From: Blepharisma stoltei
Taxonomy: Eukaryota; Ciliophora; Heterotrichea; Heterotrichida; Blepharismidae
Direction: 5' to 3'
NCBI GenBank assembly: GCA_914767885.1
Contig: CAJZBQ010000045.1
Span: 647,001-711,000 of the forward strand
Length of the DNA: 64,000 nt
The translations under genes and the position numbers were made by a program. The notes beneath the pieces were generated by a model. It was not told the origin of the DNA and did no database searches. It worked only from the letters and a program-made list of their open reading frames with translations. The first letter of the stretch is position 1. Every line of letters begins with the position of its first letter. This document shows, piece after piece, positions 33,288 to 43,833 of the stretch.

Positions 33288-33403
33288 GAATAACACCTAT
33301 TAATTATTCCTGTAAGAAAATTGGGATAAGAAAATTATGATTGAGATAAAATAAATCTTATTTGTTTAAAATAACAGAAAATAATCATCAGCAATTACAA
33401 AAA

Positions 33404-34340
33404 ATGGGCAACAGAATTCATAGAGATAATGAAGCACAGGAACTTGCAGTGAGATACCCAGAAAACTCTGGCTTCGCACCAAACCAGCCTTTAATTATGC
33501 AAGGTCCTGAAGAAGACCAAGATTCCACACCGCCAATGAATCCAATACAAACAATTAAAGGTTCTAGCCACTTGCACGCACAGAGTGTCAAGCTAATTCA
33601 AGACCCCAGCAGCAATAGCACCTATTTCATCACATTTTCATTTGATACCAGAGTGGATTGCACTATAAATGCTTATTTTTTAGCAGCAGAGCATTTTCTT
33701 GAAGAAGGAAAAATCCAATACAATTGCAAAGATCAACGAAACTCTCTGCCAATGAGTTTTAACTTTGGACCTGGTATAAATCAATTACACTTTTATAATA
33801 CCTGCAGCATTTAAAAAGAGCAACCAATTACCTATTTTGGCAGAAAATACGATATTTATTATAGTAAAATAAATTTTTTTTCTGTTTTTTTGCATATTTC
33901 CTGAGAATTTTCTGAAAATGGATTTTCAAAAATACACTCAAGCAGAACTTGGGTTTGTGGACAGCAGATACTTTCCTCTGGTTTTAGAAATAAAGCCACA
34001 AAATATAAGCTCATCAGAAAGCACACTAATCTCATTTAGGCAGTCTTCTGATGGGTATTCTCCAAAGATAATACAGCAAAGAGTGCAGTTTGGCGACAAG
34101 CTTTATGAATTGAAAGAGGTTTATGGTTCTCCAACTAATAGAAATGGGATAGACGAAGAAAATCAGTTATGCTCTATATGTTTGGAACATAGAAGAAACA
34201 CAATTGTTATACCCTGCTGCCATATGTGCTTATGTGTCCGCTGTGGAAATTTTTTGAGAACTCAGATTAATAAGAAATGCCCAATTTGCAGGACAGAAGC
34301 TGATTCACTGGTTAAGGTGACTTTTGATGAAAGAGTTTAG
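33404..34340 (+). CDS. MGRN1/RNF157-like RING E3 ubiquitin ligase
   Basis: Starts MGNRIHRDNEAQ (myristoylation signal, as in MGRN1). The central domain has the MGRN1-type core SVKLIQDP...YFITFSFD and EELKEVYG-like segments. The C-terminus is a C3HC4 RING: CSICLEHRRNTIVIPCCHMC...CVRCG...CPICR. An IES at 33786-33894 interrupts it, and removal gives INQL-FPENFLKMDFQKY, matching the MGRN1 spacing before the domain's second half. About 276 residues. Likely membrane-anchored ligase. Stop TAG. Confidence 0.82.
33786..33894. mobile_element. Short IES, 109 bp
   Basis: TA at 33786-33787 and 33895-33896. Removal joins CAA-TTA-TTT in frame and reconnects two halves of the MGRN1-type domain. AT-rich with no strong terminal repeat. 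Confidence 0.75.
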
Positions 34341-34799
34341 TGATTTATTGTTAATCATTTTAATATAATTTGAACTGTCTAGTATTAGTTATTATTGAAA
34401 AAATTATTGGTTTTCAAATGATCTGTACTATAAATTTAAGTTTCTAACTTCTTTGATAATGGTTTCTCAAAAAGCCAGAATGTAGCATGTGCATAAAAAA
34501 TAAGCAATGCAAGCTCTATAATAAAAAAAAATTTAAAATCCTATTTATTCAAAAAGGCTATCCATAAATTGGCCCCAGCATATTTACAATTTATGATAAG
34601 CTAAAAGCATTTGAGAGTGTGCCATTAAGTTTATCATCAAGTGAAATTTTATAGACTGCACATTCATTCATATAAGGAAGCGAGATCGCTGATTATTGGT
34701 TAGCATATAAAGATGCAATGCTAGTATCAAATAAAATGTCTCCAGCAACTAAAAAAAATTATTTGAATAGAATAAAATAATGAAGCAATACGATCAGAA

Positions 34800-35290
34800 T
34801 AAATGATATCCTGCTGATATCAGCCCAAAGCAAATGGGGATGCCACCGACCCGTCCTCTCCCGGATCTGCTTTGAGAAGTGGGGACCTTGCTGCGGCCTG
34901 AAGCCAAATCGAGCGGGAAAAACGAGTTTACGGGTACTGAGAATTTGTGTTCTGGCTGGGTTTGGACTTCCTCGTCCGATGTCTTCCCGATGGACATGTG
35001 GGAAAAAAGGCTCTAGAGATCACTAGTGCGATGACAAAAGCATAATTGATACCGATACTAGCTAGGGAGCTTATCACTCAAGAAACAGCTGTCAAGTCAC
35101 AAACCTGCATACTCCAAGATTCCGAGACAGCATTAAGAATCAGGCTGAACGCCGGAAGAGAATATCTCTGGTGGAAATGCTGACATACCCAGGGAGGTTC
35201 TCTAGCAGCTGAACGAGTCTTCTAGGAAGACTCCTCTTGGTAAGACGTAAAATGAGGAAGAGCCCTAATCTCTAATTAATGTTAATACTG
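34800..35290. mobile_element. SINE-like block, probably two insertions
   Basis: GC-rich. The first part (about 34800-35030) shares TCTTCCCGATGGAC with the MORN-gene insertion. The second (about 35085-35278) is the inverted counterpart of 14621-14815 and ends with an AT-rich tail. Target duplications could not be defined. Confidence 0.5.
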
Positions 35291-36369
35291 ATATCACTCC
35301 GATTTCATAGTACACTCGTTTATAAAAAGCTATATTTGCCTAATTTAAAATATGGCCAAGCACACAATTTCAAAATTGGAGACATAAAGCCAATAAAAGC
35401 ATCGCTACTCCAGACATTACAAGATTTAGTAAGATTTTCTAATTAAGAGTACTGGCTTCATTTTAAATTTCCAAGCAATTTAGAATGTTTTAAAAATAAA
35501 CAAATGAACCTAGAAGCAGCCCAAATTTATCCAAATTCATAAATATTTCAATTGCTGCAATAATATCTGTATCTTTTCAGTGTATTCACTTGTCAATATT
35601 ACAAGCTCTGTTATTATTAATGCTTCCCCAATCCAAATTCAGTTCAGATTCTTAAAAATAAACTTTAAATTATTTCAAATTCTTTTCACCAAAAATTATA
35701 AAGACGAAATTCAAATAAGTAGCAGTCCAAAGATATAAGAAAACTTTCTTCCTATTAAAGCATTATGATCTAAAGATATGATGAGATGATTGCACAATCA
35801 AGAACTGCACTAACTTTATCATCATTGATTGACCGATCGCTATGGTTCTATTAAGAATGGGGCTAAAATATTTTGAAAAATATAATTTTGTTTTATTGGG
35901 CTATATATGATAAAATTTGTAATATGTGAAAATCGTTTGACATAGGACAGGGATTAATTTTCCGAAATTTGTGGGGTTTTAAATAAAAACGTTCCATCCA
36001 GGGTGGAAGAGTAATTACTAATCCGGTAATAATGCAGGATTCACTTTTCTATTGTCAATTTGAGATACTTATGATTGAAAATGAAGAATATCCAATTAGC
36101 CCTACAACGTAAAGAGAAGGCAATTTGGAATTGATTTTCATGATAAAAAAAAGTTCCGTTAAGACGCTTATAAAAGGAATGTTTATTGAATTTTTAAAAA
36201 TGGAGATGATTAGTCTGATATCTAAAATTTATTTTTAATTGTGCTGCATATCTGCGCAGCAAAATTATTTTGAAATGTAAAATTCAAAAAAATACTTAAT
36301 TCCAATAAATATGAAGGAATATCCATGAAATCATCAACTAGCATAATAAGTTGAGAATGAAGAGATTCT

Positions 36370-36594
36370 TATCCTGCGAGTAAATTTTGCTCTCACAGAG
36401 TGGCTTAATTTGTGTTTTTTTTTAAAAATTTCAACTTATGCTTGTAGATATTCAAAATAAAATTTATGTTTAGGATGTAATTTTCTAAAATTTAATAGAT
36501 AACTTAGAAATTTTATTAAATTTACATGTATAAATTTTGCTTTCTCTTCATTTCCAAAACTCATGATCTTTTCTGCTCACAGAGAAGAGAGAGT
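36370..36594. mobile_element. Family A element, 225 bp
   Basis: TA at 36370-36371 and 36595-36596. The left end TATCCTGCGAGTAAATTTTG is followed by the inverse GCTCTCACAGAGTGG. The right end is the inverse GCTCACAGAGAAGAGAGAG. The core AAAATTTATGTTTAGGATG is present. Confidence 0.7.
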
Positions 36595-36775
36595 TAGTGT
36601 TTTGCAAATAATTTTATAGTTTATTGCCAATCAAAAAGTTGTAATTAATGTAAAAGTCACTATCATTGTTTAAATGCAAAAATATATCTTTCAGTGCTTC
36701 TGATATCATCTAAAGCTTTAAATCAGTTTTCTTCATAAATATTTATCAGGTTTGCATAATCATTAATTTGCTAGG

Positions 36776-37096
36776 AAAGAAATATGGCCTTGTCCAGAAA
36801 GCATCGGTCTTAACAGGGAAGTGAAGATAAAGCCTTCCTGAAAAGGTCGGATTTAGAGCCCGGTAGAGATTCCCCAGGATCACTGGATTTGTGGGAGAAG
36901 GAAGAGACACCCATAGTGCCTTCACAATATTACCCGTTGAGATCCGGTGAGTCAGGGTTTTTCTCTTCATGGGTTTTTGTCCCTCAAGTCGAAAGCTTTA
37001 AGAGCTCCTCGAGCTTGTTCCTGTCAGAACCTGGCCCTGAAAAATGCAAACCTGGCCAGGAGAAGAGCACATAAAAACAGACTGGCTTCGCAGCCA
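36776..37096. mobile_element. GC-rich SINE-like block
   Basis: A 320-bp GC-rich island between AT-rich flanks with no gene. Composition matches the TSD-flanked insertions. I could not find a convincing target duplication (ATTAATT at both sides only). Confidence 0.4.
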
Positions 37097-37282
37097 CTTT
37101 TAATTAATTCTTACTAATCAGGCTTGCGAATTTTACTTGAACTTCATTATTTATCTGCTTAATTCATTTAAAAAATATAAAATTCAACTAAAATCTCTCA
37201 TAAATTCATGCCTCTTCAATTTTCACCAAATCTTTCCAAACTCTAGGCAGATTAAATCTTAAACTCTCTGTTTATAATATTA

Positions 37283-39001
<1,719 letters not shown>

Positions 39002-39021
39002 GCTAAGAATCTTAAATATAA

Positions 39022-39881
39022 ATGGGAAAAGTAATCCTGCTACTGTCTATTGTCCTGTGTGTGACTGCGTATACGATCGCATTGCCAAGATTGGAAATGG
39101 AAGAGCCTAAGTATGAACTAATAAGGGAAAATGAAGCCTTAAGCTGCAAAGAAGACTCTGATTGCCCACAGCCTAAATGTTTCCAGCGCTGCTCCTACTT
39201 TGCATGTGAAAATAGCATATGTGTTTTAAAGCCCCCAAAGAAGGAGGCTTGTGTAGTTGGAGGGTGCTCTGGAGAGCTTTGTGTCAGTGAAATTGAGGAT
39301 ACAGTTTCTAACTGCTTGTGGAAAGAGCATTATAGATGCTATGCAGAATATGGAAACTGCATTGAAGAAAATGGGACCTGCAAATGGGAAGAAACATAAA
39401 TAAAATGGCATTCGGTTCGAGAGAAATTGGCTCTGCCAATTTTCTCTCCCTCATGGAATTTTATTTATGGGGTTGGGTTTTTTCTCTCGAGAACTTCTGC
39501 ACAGCAATAGTCGTTTAACTTTGGGGATAACCAAAGGCACGACTCCTCAGTGCACTCAAGATTTCGGAGTTTTACCTCTCAGCACGTCCCCACGGGAGGA
39601 TGACCCTTAGGCGGAACACGCGCAGGAGCTGAGTCTGGACGAGCGACGGCAACGCGCCGGGTGAGATGTGCGGCGATTTATCTGGCGACTAGCCTCATAG
39701 AAGGCTTGGGTGTGGGCTGACCACATATTCCAAGATGGCTTGGTGACATCACTAGTTGTCGCTTTGACCCTTTTTCATTAAGGGGTGTGGGCACTAGACA
39801 CCTTAAAAACTATGTAACTAACTAACTAACAAATGGGAAGAAACAAGAGAACTTCAGAAATGTATTGAAGATGAAAGCTAA
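39022..39881 (+). CDS. Secreted cysteine-rich protein, interrupted by a SINE-like insertion
   Basis: MGKVILLLSIVLCVTAYTIA is a clear signal peptide. The mature part has two Cys-rich units. The second (GGCSGELC...SNCLWKEHYRC...GNC...GTCKWEE...LQKC) fits the eight-cysteine-cluster pattern seen in small secreted proteins. The frame stops at TAA 39397 because a 433-bp insertion follows. Past the duplicated target the original tail TRELQKCIEDES and TAA 39879-39881 remain, adding the last Cys. So the germline copy is split and the uninterrupted protein was about 142 residues. Starts 20 bp after ATP synthase beta. Confidence 0.7.
39397..39829 (+). mobile_element. SINE-like insertion (family 1) with 16-bp TSD
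   Basis: A 433-bp near-copy of 3880-4303, between CAAATGGGAAGAAACA at 39381-39396 and 39830-39845. Head TAAATAAAATGGCATTCGG, tail (TAAC)n. The TSD has no TA. TA pairs at the element ends would leave a TAA in frame, so removal could not rebuild the protein exactly. Confidence 0.88.
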
Positions 39882-39892
39882 TTGCTTAAATT

Positions 39893-41462
39893 TTAAATAT
39901 GACTAAGTTTATGAATTATTCCTTCAGCAGTTGCTTTCAAGCCTTCTATTTTGCTTTCTAACTCCTTTTGTATGACTGAGTTGTAAATATCGATTTTTTG
40001 GAACAAAACTCAATGAGCTTAAATGCATTTTAATAATAAAAATACAGTATATAGATAATAACTATAATAAATCTCCATCTTTTGAATTTAAACAACTTGC
40101 ATTCTAAAATAAAATTAAGTAATTAAATTAATTTTTACAAAAATTTCTAAAATTCAAAAAACAATTTTACTATAAAATTTATATATAATTTAAAATCAAA
40201 TAAAATTAATGTGAGTTAAATTTTTTTGCTTGCTCACTAGGGAGTAAGTTTATAACTCTTTCTTTGAGGCTATCAACAGCTTCTTCTCCTTCTACCTTGT
40301 CTGTCCCAATCAGTTCTTTAAATTCCATAAAGTTTTTTGAATTCGTTTTGACTGAATTCCAAGCATGGTATCTATCCTCAATATTTTTTATATTTGATTT
40401 ATTATATGAAAGAGCTGAAACAATTGCACCAGTAGCAGCAGAGCTAAGCAATATCCTATTCAATGCATTTTTTTCGTTTGGCTGCAGCTGGAGAATTGAG
40501 CCTAGCGACACAAAGGTAAAAGATAAAATGACTCCTCCATAAATAGCACTCATAGCGACAATAAATCTTCCTAAAGTAGTGACAGGATAAAAATCTCCAA
40601 AGCCAACAGTCATCATAGTGATAATAGAATTCCAATAAGCGTTTCCTGCATAGTCATAATCCAAGCTTGGCATATGCATAGGCCTTTCGAAAATCCTCAT
40701 CAGAGACCCAAATATCAATATCCCAGGAATTATAAAGAAAAAGAAAAGCATAAATAGAGGGTATTGGTTCAAGTAGCATTTCAATGAAAAAGCTGGAGAC
40801 ATAGGCACTCCCCACTTTTCGCGATGCCTTACAGCGACTTGATTTTGGTATCTCCCATAATTAAAGAGAGAAACAATCAAGTAAATCCACCTTAAGAACA
40901 TTATAGCATACATGGGCTCAGCCACAAAGTAACAAATTTCTACCCGCTTATAAAGAATTTGTTGGGGTACTACAAATTCCCAGTTTAAGCCTGGGTAGGG
41001 TAAAATTAAGAGTAAAATGGTAACTGGGATAACCTCTCCACTAAAATAGTCTCTTAGTTTTGGCTTCTTTCTCATTGCGAAGACCTGCATTAAGGTCAGT
41101 TTTTGGAATGAAGGAAGCTCGTGGAATGTCTTAGGTATGTGTCTTTTCCATTTGAGGAAATAATATTTGTAGGGGATGAGCAGTAGAATTGATACGAAAC
41201 TTAGCCACATGATTAAATGACGGTGAGCTATGGATCGATCTTCGTTTATCGCACAGTTTGTTGGAGTGCGGGCTTCTGACCAGCCTGTTTCGTAATCTGA
41301 GGATGCAGGAAACAGAGCTACGCAAGCGATGATCGCTGAAAGCAAACTAAAAAACCTTCATCTATCGAAAAGTTTTTTAGATTTCATGATCTTGCTACCT
41401 ATCTTTTTCTTTTTCTTGTTTAAGATTGGTTCAGAGAGTTTTTCTTCAACTACTTTATTCAT
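39893..41462 (-). CDS. Potassium channel (SK-like, 6-TM)
   Basis: Tetrameric K+ channel subunit. Six hydrophobic segments, then a pore loop with the selectivity filter TMMTVGFGDFYP, matching small-conductance/voltage-type K+ channels. A basic, Lys-rich N-terminus begins at ATG 41462 (MNKVVEEKLSEP), including a TGA-coded Trp (DRWRFF). The C-terminal part is coiled coil. The IES 39959-40244 near the end is removed to give RVIN-LESKIEGLKATAEG and TAA at 39893. About 430 residues. Convergent with the cysteine-rich protein gene, 11 bp between them. Membrane potential control in ciliary movement is plausible (inference). Confidence 0.85.
39959..40244. mobile_element. Family A IES in potassium channel gene, 286 bp
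   Basis: TA at 39959-39960 and 40245-40246. Removal continues the C-terminal coiled coil. Ends TAACTCCTTTTGTATGAC and, inward from the right, TACTCCCTAGTGAGCAAGC. Core remnant inverted (AACTTGCATTCTAAAATA). Confidence 0.85.
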
Positions 41463-41811
41463 AAATAATTACCATTTGTCAATTCAATATTCTTTAGGAA
41501 ATATGAGTAAATCTATATTTAATTCAATTTAAGAGCTTTAGCAAGCAGATTGGATCTAAAATAAGCTGATTTCATTTAAAAACTCTTTTTATCGAAGTCT
41601 TATTAAAGCTTAAGCTTTGAACTGTATCTGAGATATTATTTTTGCATTATCCATCTGTTCTATTAGTTAATTTAGAAATTGATGCTAGTTACGTTAATAT
41701 TTTTAAGGGATTAAATAGAGTGGATCAAAGCGTATAAAATCTAATAGTATATAGCAGAATAATTAAACTTGGTCTGAGAGAGTTTTCCCTCTTTAACTCT
41801 CTCAGCGAGCA

Positions 41812-42240
41812 TTAACATTAAGTTAGATTATCGCCAAGCTGCAGTAGCACCTGCGAGTGAGTTTCCCCACCTTGCTTGATTTGGCCACCTGCCACTCCCC
41901 CATAGGGGCTTAACTCCTCTCCAGATGAGGCTCGTGTCAAACGAATATTGAAGTGGGCTGGGCCACCGTGCCGTTGCGCAAGACGAGGATTTCCTAACAG
42001 AAATTTCAAAAAAGGATTTTCTGGCCAACCATTTATTCCTTGTTTCACGCTAGGGAGCTGCCCCAGATAGGCCTAAAAGGCTTTGCTGGGCTTTCTCTTT
42101 CCAACTCCAAACTTACCTTTCCCAAGAGATAAAATCTGGCTCCTGAAAGCGGACTAAGTATAGGCCCTTAACGTATTAGGATTAGTTTCCTAGCATAGCT
42201 ATTCATTTCTGGGCTGGGAAAGTCTTACCTTATAATTAAA
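41812..42240 (-). mobile_element. GC-rich SINE-like block
   Basis: Shares TTCACGCTAGGGAGCT and the following CTTTCTCTTTCCA-type words with the MORN-gene insertion. Left end has a CATTAACATTAAG simple repeat. No clear target duplication. Confidence 0.55.
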
Positions 42241-42282
42241 ATATATGCTCGAAGCTTCTTAGCCAACACCATATTTTAACTT

Positions 42283-42539
42283 TACTCCCTCAGAGCAAAA
42301 ATTTTTTTCTTAAAAAAATTGGTAAAAAATTGGAAAGGATTAATTTATTAAATTTTTTAAATGCAAAATTTTCAAAAAATTCAACAGAATTAGCAATAGA
42401 TTTCGTTATCGCTTATATATTCAAATACTTTTTCATCAAAAATTGTTATGTTCAAAAAATGTTTTTGCTCTCTTACAGACTTTTTTACCCAAAAATCGAG
42501 ATTTTTCCAATGGCTTTGTTCGCTCACGGAGGGGATGAG
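42283..42539. mobile_element. Family A element, intergenic, 257 bp
   Basis: TA at 42283-42284 and 42540-42541. Left end TACTCCCTCAGAGCAAAA, right end inverse GTTCGCTCACGGAGGGGATGA. Core CAACAGAATTAGCAATAGA. Confidence 0.8.
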
Positions 42540-42766
42540 TAAAGCTTAAAGCAGAAGAGCCCCTTCACAAGTACAAACCATCTAATGCATAATTTCTTTA
42601 TTCGCTAAAGGCACCCTATCCTATAGGCTATATTTTATCTGATGTGAGAACCCTTCATCACCATGTTTCTAGAATTAATTAATTCTCTAAACTTATAAAA
42701 TCTAAAAAAGGATGAAAAAGGTTCGATCAAGTTTTGATTAGACAGGTTAAGCACAAACATGTTTAT

Positions 42767-43048
42767 TTAAAGTGGGTCTGCAAGTCTTTTTCTTCTTTCA
42801 ATGCCTGCAAGTCGAGGAGGCCCTGATAAAGGGCAATGAACAAATAAATGCATGATCTCTCTATTTACTTCTACTTTAAGTTTAAAATTTCTTCCAGCAA
42901 CAACTTGAGTAGAAAATCGAATTACTTTTAAATCATCAAAATAGCGCTTTATCCGAGCACCCACCTCATTTTTAACTGCATCTGCAACAGCTTGAGCCAT
43001 GCTATTCCCTGGCTTTTCATTTGAGAATCCTCCATCTGCTTGTATCAT
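42767..43048 (-). CDS. Cystatin (stefin-type) 1
   Basis: A 93-residue cysteine-protease inhibitor of the stefin type with no signal peptide. An N-terminal GGFS segment (inhibitory Gly), the central QVVAG loop and the HLFVHCPLSG end are all in the right places. Paralogue of 43495-43782. Protects the cytosol from lysosomal papain-type proteases (family knowledge). Stop TAA. Confidence 0.88.
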   Translation of the reverse strand: MIQADGGFSNEKPGNSMAQAVADAVKNEVGARIKRYFDDLKVIRFSTQVVAGRNFKLKVEVNREIMHLFVHCPLSGPPRLAGIERRKRLADPL

Positions 43049-43082
43049 TTTTTTATGCTATTCAGTTGGAAATTTATTATAA

Positions 43083-43359
43083 TGAATGCCATTAATTATT
43101 GCATTTCAGAATCAATCATAAAATCTGACGGTAAGTATAAAATCTGAACTCACAAATATTCAGAGGTAGAAAAGATTGATGAAAATATATTAAAATATTG
43201 GATAGTCTCGTTGGAAAAAATCTACCAAGCTATAAAGACAATGCTGCTTTTCAGAAATTAATTATATATCGAAATAATTGGTACCTTATCAGCCATTTCT
43301 TTGGCATTATTTTTATTTTATACGCTGAAAAAATCTGATCCAATAGTTTATAGAAATTA
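43083..43359 (+). CDS. Possible small membrane protein with an internal TAA
   Basis: ATG 43083 reads MNAINYCISESIIKSDGKY, a TGA-coded Trp, and ends TAA at 43257-43259. In the same frame a hydrophobic segment follows (YIEIIGTLSAISLALFLFYT) and ends TAA at 43357-43359. Whether the first TAA is the true stop, sits in a removed segment, or this is not a gene cannot be told. Confidence 0.3.
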
Positions 43360-43494
43360 AAGAAGAGCAGCTATAATCTGTCACCAAGTCTAAATTTCAT
43401 TCATTACAGATTATAACTAATTATGCATAGACAATATCTCTTAAACTAGGAAGAATTATAGAAAAGAAATTTTAGATCAATTTTAAGCCAATCT

Positions 43495-43782
43495 CTAAAG
43501 TGGATCTGCAAGGGTTTTCCCTCTTTCAACATCTTTGAGCTGAGGACCTTCACCAGTATGTGGTAACGGGCGATAAACTCTTAAATGCAGATGCTCTCCT
43601 CCGTCTGTCTCAACTTTAAGCTTATAATTCATTCCAGCAACAACTTGAGTTGCATATTGGACAACTCTAAACACATTCAAAGGATGCCCTGTTCTAGTCG
43701 CCACTGTGCTTTTAACAGTATTTGCAATTTCTTGTGCTTCCTGATCTCCAGGCTTCACATTTGAGAACCCTCCTGCCATCAT
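43495..43782 (-). CDS. Cystatin (stefin-type) 2
   Basis: A 95-residue paralogue of the previous cystatin: GGFSNVKPG at the N-terminus, QVVAGMNYKLKVE in the centre and HLHLRVYRPLPHTG at the end. Divergent with the 43834 gene. The pair is a tandem duplication. Stop TAA. Confidence 0.9.
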   Translation of the reverse strand: MMAGGFSNVKPGDQEAQEIANTVKSTVATRTGHPLNVFRVVQYATQVVAGMNYKLKVETDGGEHLHLRVYRPLPHTGEGPQLKDVERGKTLADPL

Positions 43783-43833
43783 TTTATTTTATTTCTATCA
43801 TTTTCTTCCTTAAATTAATCATAATTTACAAGT

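Larger units (their letters stand above)
34460..36770 (+). pseudogene. Possible decayed gene with many in-frame TAA/TAG
   Basis: Two stretches read as protein-like in one strand: about 34463-34800 (SEIADYWLAYKDAMLVSNK, YDKLKAFESVPLSLSSSE) and about 35327-36450 (LPNLKYGQAHNFKIGDIKPI, GGRVITNPVIMQDSLFYC), with the same frame across more than 1 kb. A 36370-36594 IES leaves the frame in phase (ENEEIL-SVLQIIL). TAA/TAG interrupt it about every 20 codons. That is near the rate expected for AT-rich non-coding DNA, so this may be chance or a dead copy. A SINE-like block separates the two stretches. No family identified. Confidence 0.3.
34341..37282. other. Gene-poor region with insertions and a possible dead gene
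   Basis: No intact gene. It holds GC-rich insertions at about 34800-35290 and 36776-37096, a family A element at 36370-36594, and a long frame with in-frame TAA/TAG codons (34460-36770) described separately. Confidence 0.6.
41463..42766. other. Intergenic region with hairpin, GC-rich block and IES
   Basis: No gene found. Contents: a perfect hairpin CTGAGAGAGTT...AACTCTCTCAG at 41774-41805, a GC-rich block 41812-42240, and a family A element 42283-42539. Confidence 0.55.

Noticed and set aside
34460-36770. A Condylostoma-like code (all three stops sense) for the whole window
   Set aside because: Confident genes have no internal TAA/TAG and all end with them.
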